Shown here: positions 11,101 to 24,810 of the stretch, in pieces
Layout of the letters: the number at the start of each line of letters is the position of its first letter
Numbering within the stretch: the stretch's first letter is position 1
Assembly: GCA_030762175.1 (NCBI GenBank)
Contig: CM060831.1
Location: 29,812,001 to 29,876,000 of the forward strand
DNA length: 64,000 bases
Source: Metallyticus violacea
Taxonomy: Eukaryota; Arthropoda; Insecta; Mantodea; Metallyticidae
Direction of reading: 5' to 3'
Program-made: the position numbers and the translations under genes
Notes under the pieces: generated by a model
Database searches by the model: none
What the model was told of the DNA's origin: nothing
Seen by the model: only the letters and a program-made list of their open reading frames with translations

Positions 11101-13537
11101 TCACTGCATTTCCATTTTTCAAATGTTTGAATATTAATTGCCTGTTTCAAAGGAAATTTAAAATGTTGAGGTTGAAATCTATCTTCAGCACATGCTATTG
11201 TTTCAATAGAGCTAATATGTTTTTCACATTACATGTGCAGTTCTTAAGTATGACCTTGTAAATGAAATTGTGTCTTCGAATAATATGGAAACTGGAGCAA
11301 TAAGCAGTATATGAGCTATAAATAAACAGAACATTGTTTTCAATTGGAGATGCTATATTCTCTACTGTAATTCACATCGAGATTTAAGCACATTATAACC
11401 CTACTATATCATTGGATATAGTTATATCTGAAAGTTCCAATAAATGTGCAAATGGTTTGGCGTCATCTCATAAATTTTAAAAAAACGGTGTGATAATTTC
11501 ATCTTGGAGGCGATATTCGCGGACGGTGGATCGCCACAGTTAATGGCGGGAGGGTGCCATTGCAATTCCTATACAAATTTAGTGTTTGAAATCAATTCCT
11601 TCGCACATGCTATTGTTTCAATAGTGTCAAAACGATTTTCAAATAACATGTGCAACTCCTTAAAAATTATAAGTGACGGAATAGTGCATTCCATTTATAG
11701 TGGAAATGGACATATATTTTTTCATAAAATTCTAAGTATGGACATACAATTATGCATCAAAATGTGCGAAACTATCTTCACTGCATTTCCAATTTTCACA
11801 TGTTTTCCATATAAATTGGCTGGTTCAAAGCAAATTGAAAATGATGAGGTTGAAATCTATCTTCAGCACATGCTATTGTTTCAATAGAGCCAATATGTTT
11901 TTCACATTACATGTGCAGTTCTTAAGTATGACCTTGTAAAGGAAATTGTGTCTTCGACTAATATGGAAATTGGAGCAATAAGCAGTATATGAGCTATAAA
12001 TAAACAGAACATTGTTTTCAATTGGAGATGCTATATTCTCTACTGTAATTCACATCGAGATTTAAGCACATTATAACCCTACTATATCATTGGATATAGT
12101 TATATCTGAAAGTTCCAATAAATGTGCAAATGGTTTGGCGTCATCTCATAAATTTTAAAAAAACGGTGTGATAATTTCATCTTGGAGGCGATATTCGCGG
12201 ACGGTGGATCGCCACAGTTAATGGCGGGAGGGTGCCATTGCAATTCCTATACAAATTTAGTGTTTGAAATCAATTCCTTCGCACATGCTATTGTTTCAAT
12301 AGTGCCAAAACGATTTTCAAATTACATGTGAAACTCCTTAAAAATTATAAGTGATGGAATAGTGCATTCCATTTATAGTGGAAATGGACATATATTTTTT
12401 CATAAAATTCTAAGTATGGACATACAATTATGCATCAAAATGTGCGAAACTATCTTCACTGCATTTCCATTTTTCAAATGTTTCAATATTAATTGGCTGG
12501 TTCAAAGGAAATTGAAAATGTTGAGGTTGAAATCTATCTTCAGCACATGCTATTGTTTCAATAGAGCTAATATGTTTTTCACATTACATGTGCAGTTCTT
12601 AAGTATGACCTTGTAAATGAAATTGTGTCTTCGACTAATATGGAAACTGGAGCAATAAGCAGTATATGAGCTATAAATAAAGAGAACATTGTTTTCAATT
12701 GGAGATGCTATATTCTCTACTGTAATTCACATCGAGATTTTAAGCACATTATAACCCTACTATATCATTGGATATAGTTATATCTGAAAGTTCCAATAAA
12801 TGTGCAAATGGTTTGGCGTCATCTCATAAATTTTCAAAAAACGGTGTGATAATTTCATCTTGGAGGCGATATTCGCGGACGGTGGATCGCCACAGTTAAT
12901 GGCGGGAGGGTGCCATTGCAATTCCTATACAAATTTAGTGTTTGAAATCAATTCCTTCGCACATGCTATTGTTTCAATAGTGCCAAAACGATTTTCAAAT
13001 TACATGTGCAACTCCTTAAAAATTATAAGTGATGGAATAGTGCATTCCATTTATAGTGGAAATGGACATATATTTTTTCATAAAATTCTAAGTATATACA
13101 TACAATTATGCATCAAAATGTGCGAAACTATCTTCACTGCATTTCCATTTTTCAAATGTTTCAATATTAATTGGCTGGTTCAAAGGAAATTGAAAATGTT
13201 GAGGTTGAAATCTATCTTCAGCACATGCTATTGTTTCAATAGAGCTAATATGTTTTTCACATTACATGTGCAGTTCTTAAGTATGACCTTGTAAATGAAA
13301 TTGTGTCTTCGACTAATATGGAAACTGGAGCAATAAGCAGTATATGAGCTATAAATAAAGAGAACATTGTTTTCAATTGGAGATGCTATATTCTCTACTG
13401 TAATTCACATCGAGATTTTAAGCACATTATAACCCTACTATATCATTGGATATAGTTATATCTGAAAGTTCAAATAAATGTGCAAATGGTTTGGCGTCAT
13501 CTCATAAATTTTCAAAAAACGGTGTGATAATTTCATC
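8117..13537 (+). repeat. Eight-unit block with 7-unit periodicity
   Basis: Units start at 8117, 8795, 9473, 10150, 10827, 11504, 12182 and 12860. The units at 8117, 8795, 9473 and 10150 align with those at 12860, 13538, 14216 and 14893 at a constant offset of 4743 bp. The recurring order is an AAATAAAGAG unit, an AAGTATATACAT unit, then a CGGAGGATCG/GTGTCATT unit. The copy at 9473 is mosaic: its first part is the CGGAGG type, while its end (GGAAATTGG, TTATCTAC) is of its left neighbour's type. Confidence 0.75.
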
Positions 13538-16500
13538 TTGGAGGCGATATTCGCGGACGGTGGATCGCCACAGTTAATGGCGGGAGGGTGCCATTGCAAT
13601 TCCTATACAAATTTAGTGTTTGAAATCAATTCCTTCGCACATGCTATTGTTTCAATAGTGCCAAAACGATTTTCAAATTACATGTGCAACTCCTTAAAAA
13701 TTATAAGTGATGGAATAGTGCATTCCATTTATAGTGGAAATGGACATATATTTTTTCATAAAATTCTAAGTATATACATACAATTATGCATCAAAATGTG
13801 CGAAACTATCTTCACTGCATTTCCAATTTTCACATGTTTTCCATATAAATTGGCTGGTTCAAAGCAAATTGAAAATGATGAGGTTGAAATCTATCTTCAG
13901 CACATGCTATTGTTTCAATAGAGCCAATATGTTTTTCACATTACATGTGCAGTTCTTAAGTATGACCTTGTAAAGGAAATTGTGTCTTCGACTAATATGG
14001 AAATTGGAGCAATAAGCAGTATATGAGCTATAAATAAACAGAACATTGTTTTCAATTGGAGATGCTATATTATCTACTGTAATTCACATCGAGATTTAAG
14101 CACATTATAACCCTACTATATCATTGGATATAGTTATATCTGAAAGTTCCAATAAATGTGCAAATGGTTTGGCGTCATCTCATAAATTTTAAAAAAACGG
14201 TGTGATAATTTCATCTTGGAGGCGATATTCGCGGACGGAGGATCGCCACAGTTAATGGCGGGAGGGTGTCATTGCAATTCCTATACAAATTTAGTGTTTG
14301 AAATCAATTCCTTCGCACATGCTATTGTTTCAATAGTGTCAAAACGATTTTCAAATTACATGTGCAACTCCTTAAAAATTATAAGTGATGGAATAGTGCA
14401 TTCCATTTATAGTGGAAATGGACATATATTTTTTCATAAAATTCTAAGTATGGACATACAGTTATGCATCAAAATGTGCGAAACTATCTTCACTGCATTT
14501 CTATTTTTCAAATGTTTCAATATTAATTGGCTGGTTCAAAGGAAATTGAAAATGTTGAGGTTGAAATCTATCTTCAGCACATGCTATTGTTTCAATAGAG
14601 CCAATATGTTTTTCACATTACATGTGCAGTTCTTAAGTATGACCTTGTAAATGAAATTGTGTCTTCGACTAATATGGAAACTGGAACAATAAGCAGTATA
14701 TGAGCTATAAATAAACAGAACATTATTTTCAATTGGAGATGCTATATTCTCTAGTGTAATTCACATCGAGATTTAAGCACATTATAACCCTACTATATCA
14801 TTGGGTATAGTTATATCTGAAAGTTCCAATAAATGTGCAAATGGTTTGGCGTCATCTCATAAATTTTCAAAAAACGGTGTGATAATTTCATCTTGGAGGC
14901 GATATTCGCGGACGGTGGATCGCCACAGTTAATGGCGGGAGGGTGCCATTGCAATTCCTATACAAATTTAGTGTTTGAAATCAATTCCTTCGCACATGCT
15001 ATTGTTTCAATAGTGTCAAAACGATTTTCAAATTACATGTGCAACTCCTTAAAAATTATAAGTGATGGAATAGTGCATTCCATTTATAGTGGAAATGGAC
15101 ATATATTTTTTCATAATATTCTAGGTATGGACATACAATTATGCATCAAAATGTGCGAAACTATCTTCACTGCATTTCCATTTTTCAAATGTTTCCATAT
15201 AAATTGGCTGGTTCAAAGGAAATTGAAAATGTTGAGGTTGAAATCTATCTTCAGCACATGCTATTGTTTCAATAGAGCCAATATGTTTTTCACATTACAT
15301 GTGCAGTTCTTAAGTATGACCTTGTAAATGAAATTGTGTCTTCGACTAATATGGAAACTGGAGCAATAAGCAGTATATGAGCTATAAATAAACAGAACAT
15401 TGTTTTCAATTGGAGATGCTATATTCTCTACTGTAATTCACATCGAGATTTTAAGCACATTATAACCCTACTATATCATTGGATATAGTTATATCTGAAA
15501 GTTCAAATAAATGTGCAAATGGTTTGGCTTCATCTCATAAATTTTCAAAAAACGGTGTGATAATTTCATCTTGGAGGCGATATTCGCGGACGGTGGATCG
15601 CCACAGTTAATGGCGGGAGGGTGCCATTGCAATTCCTATACAAATTTAGTGTTTGAAATCAATTCCTTCGCACATGCTAATGTTTCAATAGTGCCAAAAC
15701 GATTTTCAAATTACATGTGCAACTCCTTAAAAATTATAAGTGATGGAATAGTGCATTCCATTTATAGTGGAAATGGACATATATTTTTTCATAAAATTCT
15801 AAGTATGGACATACAATTATGCATCAAAATGTGCGAAACTATCTTCACTGCATTTCCATTTTTCAAATGTTTCAATATTAATTGGCTGGTTCAAAGGAAA
15901 TTGAAAATGTTGAGGTTGAAATCTATCTTCAGCACATGCTATTGTTTCAATAGAGCTAATATGTTTTTCACATTACATGTGCAGTTCTTAAGTATGACCT
16001 TGTAAATGAAATTGTGTCTTCGACTAATATGGAAACTGGAGCAATAAGCAGTATATGAGCTATAAATAAACAGAACATTGTTTTCAATTGGAGATGCTAT
16101 ATTCTCTACTGTAATTCACATCGAGATTTAAGCACATTATAACCCTACTATATCTTTGGATATAGTTATATCTGAAAGTTCCAATAAATGTGCAAATGGT
16201 GGGGCGTCATCTCATAAATTTTCAAAAAACGGTGTTATAATTTCATCTTGGAGGCGATATTCGCGGACGGTGGATCGCCACAGTAAATGGCGGGAGGGTG
16301 CCATTGCAATTCCTATACAAATTTAGTGTTTGAAATCAATTCCTTCGCACATGCTATTGTTTCAATAGTGCCAAAACGATTTTCAAATTACATGTGCAAC
16401 TCCTTAAAAATTATAAGTGATGGAATAGTGCATTCCATTTATAGTGGAAATGGATATATATTTTTTCATAAAATTCTAAGTATGGACATACAATTATGCA

Positions 16501-18283
16501 TCAAAATGTGCGAAACTATCTTCACTGCATTTCCAAATTTCACATGTTTTCCATATAAATTGGCTGGTTCAAAGCAAATTGAAAATGATGAGGTTGAAAT
16601 CTATCTTCAGCACATGCTATTGTTTCAATAGAGCCAATATGTTTTTCACATTACATGTGCAGTTCTTAAGTATGACCTTGTAAAGGAAATTGTGTCTTCG
16701 ACTAATATGGAAACTGGAGCAATAAGCAGTATATGAGCTATAAATAAACAGAACATTGTTTTCAATTGGAGATGCTATATTCTCTACTGTAATTCACATC
16801 GAGATTTTAAGCACATTATAACCCTACTATATCATTGGATATAGTTATATCTGAAAGTTCCAATAAATGTGCAAATGGTTTGGCGTCATCTCATAAATTT
16901 TCAAAAAACGGTGTGATAATTTCATCTTGGAGGCGATATTCGCGGACGGTGGATCGCCACAGTTAATGGCGGGAGGGTGCCATTGCAATTCCTATACAAA
17001 TTTACTGTTTGAAATCAATTCCTTCGCACATGCTATTGTTTCAATAGTGCCAAAACGATTTTCAAATTACATGTGCAACTCCTTAAAAATTATAAGTGAT
17101 GGAATAGTGCATTCCATTTATAGTGGAAATGGACATATATTTTTTCATAAAATTCTAAGTATGGACATACAATTATGCATCAAAATGTGCGAAACTATCT
17201 TCACTGCATTTCCAAATTTCACATGTTTTCCATATAAATTGGCTGGTTCAAAGCAAATTGAAAATGATGAGGTTGAAATCTATCTTCAGCACATGCTATT
17301 GTTTCAATAGAGCCAATATGTTTTTCACATTACATGTGCAGTTCTTAAGTATGACCTTCTAAAGGAAATTGTGTCTTCGACTAATATGGAAACTGGAGCA
17401 ATAAGCAGTATATGAGCTATAAATAAACAGAACATTGTTTTCAATTGGAGATGCTATGTTCTCTACTGTAATTCACATCTAGATTTTAAGCACATTATAA
17501 CCCTACTATATCATTGGATATAGTTATATCTGAAAGTTCCAATAAATGTGCAAATGGTTTGGCGTCATCTCATAAATTTTCAAAAAACGGTGTGATAATT
17601 TCATCTTGGAGGCGATATTCGCGGACGGAGGATCGCCACAGTTAATGGCGGGAGGGTGCCATTGCAATTCCTATACAAATTTAGTGTTTGAAATCAATTC
17701 CTTCGCACATGCTATTGTTTCAATAGTGTCAAAACGATTTTCAAATTACATGTGCAACTCCTTAAAAATTATAAGTGATGGAATAGTGCATTCCATTTAC
17801 AGTGGAAATGGACATATATTTTTTCATAAAATTCTAAGTATGGACATACAATTATGCATCAAAATGTGCGAAACTATCTTCACTGCATTTCCAATTTTCA
17901 CATGTTTTCCATATAAATTGGCTGGTTCAAAGCAAATTGAAAATGATGAGGTTGAAATCTATCTTCAGCACATGCTATTGTTTCAATAGAGCCAATATGT
18001 TTTTCACATTACATGTGCAGTTCTTAAGTATGACCTTGTAAAGGAAATTGTGTCTTCGACTAATATGGAAATTGGAGCAATAAGCAGTATATGAGCTATA
18101 AATAAACAGAACATTGTTTTCAATTGGAGATGCTATATTATCTACTGTAATTCACATCGAGATTTAAGCACATTATAACCCTACTATATCATTGGATATA
18201 GTTATATCTGAAAGTTCCAATAAATGTGCAAATGGTTTGGCGTCATCTCATAAATTTTAAAAAAACGGTGTGATAATTTCATC
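13538..18283 (+). repeat. Seven-unit block, copy 1 of a 5424-bp period
   Basis: Units start at 13538, 14216, 14893, 15571, 16248, 16927 and 17606. Each aligns with a unit 5424 or 5423 bp downstream. Divergence is visible: the unit at 15571 has GCTAATG and GGTGGGGCG, and that at 16248 has CAGTAAATGG; the middle of 17606 is a different type from that of 23029. This duplication is therefore older, or has been overwritten more, than those beyond 24.8 kb. Confidence 0.75.
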
Positions 18284-18961
18284 TTGGAGGCGATATTCGC
18301 GGACGGTGGATCGCCACAGTTAATGGCGGGAGGGTGCCATTGCAATTCCTATACAAATTTAGTGTTTGAAATCAATTCCTTCGCACATGCTATTGTTTCA
18401 ATAGTGCCAAAACGATTTTCAAATTACATGTGCAACTCCTTAAAAATTATAAGTGATGGAATAGTGCATTCCATTTATAGTGGAAATGGACATATATTTT
18501 TTCATAAAATTCTAAGTATGGACATACAATTATGCATCAAAATGTGCGAAACTATCTTCACTGCATTTCCATTTTTCAAATGTTTCAATATTAATTGGCT
18601 GGTTCAAAGGAAATTGAAAATGTTGAGGTTGAAATCTATCTTCAGCACTTGCTATTGTTTCAATAGAGCTAATATGTTTTTCACATTACATGTGCAGTTC
18701 TTAAGTATGACCTTGTAAATGAAATTGTGTCTTCGACTAATATGGAAACTGGAGCAATAAGCAGTATATGAGCTATAAATAAAGAGAACATTGTTTTCAA
18801 TTGGAGATGCTATATTCTCTACTGTAATTCACATCGAGATTTTAAGCACATTATAACCCTACTATATCATTGGATATAGTTATATCTGAAAGTTCAAATA
18901 AATGTGCAAATGGTTTGGCGTCATCTCATAAATTTTCAAAAAACGGTGTGATAATTTCATC
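18284..18961 (+). repeat. Spacer unit between the two 5424-bp copies
   Basis: This unit completes the eight-unit period. It is of the AAATAAAGAG/TTCAAATAAATG type, like 12860 which sits in the equivalent place. It differs from 12860 by having AAGTATGGACAT rather than AAGTATATACAT, and by a private GCACTTGCT that breaks the left arm of dyad B. Confidence 0.75.
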
Positions 18962-21900
18962 TTGGAGGCGATATTCGCGGACGGTGGATCGCCACAGTTA
19001 ATGGCGGGAGGGTGCCATTGCAATTCCTATACAAATTTAGTGTTTGAAATCAATTCCTTCGCACATGCTATTGTTTCAATAGTGCCAAAACGATTTTCAA
19101 ATTACATGTGCAACTCCTTAAAAATTATAAGTGATGGAATAGTGCATTCCATTTATAGTGGAAATGGACATATATTTTTTCATAAAATTCTAAGTATATA
19201 CATACAATTATGCATCAAAATGTGCGAAACTATCTTCACTGCATTTCCAATTTTCACATGTTTTCCATATAAATTGGCTGGTTCAAAGCAAATTGAAAAT
19301 GATGAGGTTGAAATCTATCTTCAGCACATGCTATTGTTTCAATAGAGCCAATATGTTTTTCACATTACATGTGCAGTTCTTAAGTATGACCTTGTAAAGG
19401 AAATTGTGTCTTCGACTAATATGGAAATTGGAGCAATAAGCAGTATATGAGCTATAAATAAACAGAACATTGTTTTCAATTGGAGATGCTATATTATCTA
19501 CTGTAATTCACATCGAGATTTAAGCACATTATAACCCTACTATATCATTGGATATAGTTATATCTGAAAGTTCCAATAAATGTGCAAATGGTTTGGCGTC
19601 ATCTCATAAATTTTAAAAAAACGGTGTGATAATTTCATCTTGGAGGCGATATTCGCGGACGGAGGATCGCCACAGTTAATGGCGGGAGGGTGTCATTGCA
19701 ATTCCTATACAAATTTAGTGTTTGAAATCAATTCCTTCGCACATGCTATTGTTTCAATAGTGTCAAAACGATTTTCAAATTACATGTGCAACTCCTTAAA
19801 AATTATAAGTGATGGAATAGTGCATTCCATTTATAGTGGAAATGGACATATATTTTTTCATAAAATTCTAAGTATGGACATACAGTTATGCATCAAAATG
19901 TGCGAAACTATCTTCACTGCATTTCTATTTTTCAAATGTTTCAATATTAATTGGCTGGTTCAAAGGAAATTGAAAATGTTGAGGTTGAAATCTATCTTCA
20001 GCACATGCTATTGTTTCAATAGAGCCAATATGTTTTTCACATTACATGTGCAGTTCTTAAGTATGACCTTGTAAATGAAATTGTGTCTTCGACTAATATG
20101 GAAACTGGAACAATAAGCAGTATATGAGCTATAAATAAACAGAACATTATTTTCAATTGGAGATGCTATATTCTCTAGTGTAATTCACATCGAGATTTAA
20201 GCACATTATAACCCTACTATATCATTGGGTATAGTTATATCTGAAAGTTCCAATAAATGTGCAAATGGTTTGGCGTCATCTCATAAATTTTCAAAAAACG
20301 GTGTGATAATTTCATCTTGGAGGCGATATTCGCGGACGGTGGATCGCCACAGTTAATGGCGGGAGGGTGCCATTGCAATTCCTATACAAATTTAGTGTTT
20401 GAAATCAATTCCTTCGCACATGCTATTGTTTCAATAGTGTCAAAACGATTTTCAAATTACATGTGCAACTCCTTAAAAATTATAAGTGATGGAATAGTGC
20501 ATTCCATTTATAGTGGAAATGGACATATATTTTTTCATAATATTCTAGGTATGGACATACAATTATGCATCAAAATGTGCGAAACTATCTTCACTGCATT
20601 TCCATTTTTCAAATGTTTCCATATAAATTGGCTGGTTCAAAGGAAATTGAAAATGTTGAGGTTGAAATCTATCTTCAGCACATGCTATTGTTTCAATAGA
20701 GCCAATATGTTTTTCACATTACATGTGCAGTTCTTAAGTATGACCTTGTAAATGAAATTGTGTCTTCGACTAATATGGAAACTGGAGCAATAAGCAGTAT
20801 ATGAGCTATAAATAAACAGAACATTGTTTTCAATTGGAGATGCTATATTCTCTACTGTAATTCACATCGAGATTTTAAGCACATTATAACCCTACTATAT
20901 CATTGGATATAGTTATATCTGAAAGTTCAAATAAATGTGCAAATGATTTGGCGTCATCTCATAAATTTTCAAAAAACGGTGTGATAATTTCATCTTGGAG
21001 GCGATATTCGCGGACGGTGGATCGCCACAGTTAATGGCGGGAGGGTGCCATTGCAATTCCTATACAAATTTAGTGTTTGAAATCAATTCCTTCGCACATG
21101 CTATTGTTTCAATAGTGCCAAAACGATTTTCAAATTACATGTGCAACTCCTTAAAAATTATAAGTGATGGAATAGTGCATTCCATTTATAGTGGAAATGG
21201 ACATATATTTTTTCATAAAATTCTAAGTATGGACATACAATTATGCATCAAAATGTGCGAAACTATCTTCACTGCATTTCCATTTTTCAAATGTTTCAAT
21301 ATTAATTGGCTGGTTCAAAGGAAATTGAAAATGTTGAGGTTGAAATCTATCTTCAGCACATGCTATTGTTTCAATAGAGCCAATATGTTTTCACATTACA
21401 TGTGCAGTTCTTAAGTATTACCTTGTAAATGAAATTGTGTCTTCGACTAATATGGAAACTGGAACAATAAGCAGTATATGAGCTATAAATAAACAGAACA
21501 TTGTTTTCAATTGGAGATGCTATATTCTCTACTGTAATTCACATCGAGATTTAAGCACATTATAACCCTACTATATCATTGGATATAGTTATATCTGAAA
21601 GTTCCAATAAATGTGCAAATGGTTTGGCGTCATCTCATAAATTTTCCAAAAACGGTGTGATAATTTCATCTTGGAGGCGATATTCGCGGACGGTGGATCG
21701 CCACAGTTAATGGCGGGAGGGTGCCATTGCAATTCCTATACAAATTTAGTGTTTGAAATCAATTCCTTCGCACATGCTATTGTTTCAATAGTGCCAAAAC
21801 GATTTTCAAATTACATGTGCAACTCCTTAAAAATTATAAGTGATGGAATAGTGCATTCCATTTATAGTGGAAATGGATATATATTTTTTCATAAAATTCT

Positions 21901-23705
21901 AAGTATGGACATACAATTATGCATCAAAATGTGCGAAACTATCTTCACTGCATTTCCAAATTTCACATGTTTTCCATATAAATTGGCTGGTTCAAAGCAA
22001 ATTGAAAATGATGAGGTTGAAATCTATCTTCAGCACATGCTATTGTTTCAATAGAGCCAATATGTTTTTCACATTACATGTGCAGTTCTTAAGTATGACC
22101 TTGTAAAGGAAATTGTGTCTTCGACTAATATGGAAACTGGAGCAATAAGCAGTATATGAGCTATAAATAAACAGAACATTGTTTTCAATTGGAGATGCTA
22201 TATTCTCTACTGTAATTCACATCGAGATTTTAAGCACATTATAACCCTACTATATCATTGGATATAGTTATATCTGAAAGTTCCAATAAATGTGCAAATG
22301 GTTTGGCGTCATCTCATAAATTTTCAAAAAACGGTGTGATAATTTCATCTTGGAGGCGATATTCGCGGACGGTGGATCGCCACAGTTAATGGCGGGAGGG
22401 TGCCATTGCAATTCCTATACAAATTTACTGTTTGAAATCAATTCCTTCGCACATGCTATTGTTTCAATAGTGCCAAAACGATTTTCAAATTACATGTGCA
22501 ACTCCTTAAAAATTATAAGTGATGGAATAGTGCATTCCATTTATAGTGGAAATGGACATATATTTTTTCATAAAATTCTAAGTATGGACATACAATTATG
22601 CATCAAAATGTGCGAAACTATCTTCACTGCATTTCCAAATTTCACATGTTTTCCATATAAATTGGCTGGTTCAAAGCAAATTGAAAATGATGAGGTTGAA
22701 ATCTATCTTCAGCACATGCTATTGTTTCAATAGAGCCAATATGTTTTTCACATTACATGTGCAGTTCTTAAGTATGACCTTCTAAAGGAAATTGTGTCTT
22801 CGACTAATATGGAAACTGGAGCAATAAGCAGTATATGAGCTATAAATAAACAGAACATTGTTTTCAATTGGAGATGCTATGTTCTCTACTGTAATTCACA
22901 TCTAGATTTTAAGCACATTATAACCCTACTATATCATTGGATATAGTTATATCTGAAAGTTCCAATAAATGTACAAATGGTTTGGCGTCATCTCATAAAT
23001 TTTCAAAAAACGGTGTGATAATTTCATCTTGGAGGCGATATTCGCGGACGGAGGATCGCCACAGTTAATGGCGGGAGGGTGCCATTGCAATTCCTATACA
23101 AATTTAGTGTTTGAAATCAATTCCTTCGCACATGCTATTGTTTCAATAGTGTCAAAACGATTTTCAAATTACATGTGCAACTCCTTAAAAATTATAAGTG
23201 ATGGAATAGTGCATTCCATTTATAGTGGAAATGGACATATATTTTTTCATAAAATTCTAAGTATGGACATACAGTTATGCATCAAAATGTGCGAAACTAT
23301 CTTCACTGCATTTCTATTTTTCAAATGTTTCAATATTAATTGGCTGGTTCAAAGGAAATTGAAAATGATGAGGTTGATATCTATCTTCAGCACATGCTAT
23401 TGTTTCAATAGAGCCAATATGTTTTTCACATTACATGTGCAGTTCTTAAGTATGACCTTGTAAAGGAAATTGTGTCTTCGACTAATATGGAAATTGGAGC
23501 AATAAGCAGTATATGAGCTATAAATAAACAGAACATTGTTTTCAATTGGAGATGCTATATTATCTACTGTAATTCACATCGAGATTTAAGCACATTATAA
23601 CCCTACTATATCATTGGATATAGTTATGTCTGAAAGTTCCAATAAATGTGCAAATGGTTTGGCGTCATCTCATAAATTTTAAAAAAACGGTGTGATAATT
23701 TCATC
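18962..23705 (+). repeat. Seven-unit block, copy 2 of the 5424-bp period
   Basis: Units start at 18962, 19640, 20317, 20995, 21671, 22350 and 23029. The first three are almost the same as 13538, 14216 and 14893. The unit at 20995 keeps the early part of 15571 but has a different second half (TATGTTTTCAC with one T lost, AAGTATTACC, TTTTCCAAAAACGG), the same tail found in the unit at 25741. That pattern suggests a partial replacement after the duplication. Confidence 0.75.
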
Positions 23706-24810
23706 TTGGAGGCGATATTCGCGGACGGTGGATCGCCACAGTTAATGGCGGGAGGGTGCCATTGCAATTCCTATACAAATTTAGTGTTTGAAATCAATTC
23801 CTTCGCACATGCTATTGTTTCAATAGTGCCAAAACGATTTTCAAATTACATGTGCAACTCCTTAAAAATTATAAGTGATGGAATAGTGCATTCCATTTAT
23901 AGTGGAAATGGACATATATTTTTTCATAAAATTCTAAGTATGGACATACAGTTATGCATCAAAATGTGCGAAACTATCTTCACTGCATTTCTATTTTTCA
24001 AATGTTTCAATAATAATTGGCTGGTTCAAAGGAAATTGAAAATGATGAGGTTGAAATCTATCTTCAGCACATGCTATTGTTTCAATAGAGCCAATATGTT
24101 TTTCACATTACATGTGCAGTTCTTAAGTATGACCTTGTAAATGAAATTGTGTCTTCGACTAATATGGAAACTGGAGATAATAAGCAGTATATGAGCTATA
24201 AATAAACAGAACATTGTTTTCAATTGGAGATGCTATATTCTCTACTGTAATTCACATCGAGATTTTAAGCACATTATAACCCTACTATATCATTGGATAT
24301 AGTTATATCTGAAAGTTGCAATAAATGTGCAAATGGTTTGGCGTCATCTCATAAATTTTCAAAAAACGGTGTGATAATTTCATCTTGGAGGCGATATTCG
24401 CGGACGGTGGATCGCCACAGTTAATGGCGGGAGGGTGCCATTGCAATTCCTATACAAATTTAGTGTTTGAAATCAATTCCTTCGCACATGCTATTGTTTC
24501 AATAGTGCCAAAACGATTTTCAAATTACATGTGCAACTCCTTAAAAGTTATAAGTGATGGAATAGTGCATTTCATTTATAGTGGAAATGGACATATATTT
24601 TTTCATAAAATTCTAAGTATGGACATACAATTATGCATCAAAATGTGCGAAACTATCTTCACTGCATTTCCAATTTTCACATGTTTTCCATATAAATTGG
24701 CTGGTTCAAAGCAAATTGAAAATGATGAGGTTGAAATCTATCTTCAGCACATGCTATTGTTTCAATAGAGCCAATATGTTTTTCACATTACATGTGCAGT
24801 TCTTAAGTAT
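23706..24810 (+). repeat. Link between the older mosaic and the 6098-bp duplication
   Basis: This holds the unit at 23706 and the first 426 bases of the unit at 24385. The 679-bp copy at 23706 has a private one-base gain (GGAGATAATAAGC) and CAATAATAATTGG. The unit at 24385 has AAAAGTTATAAG and TTTCATTT before the boundary. Its second part starts the duplicated segment. Confidence 0.8.
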
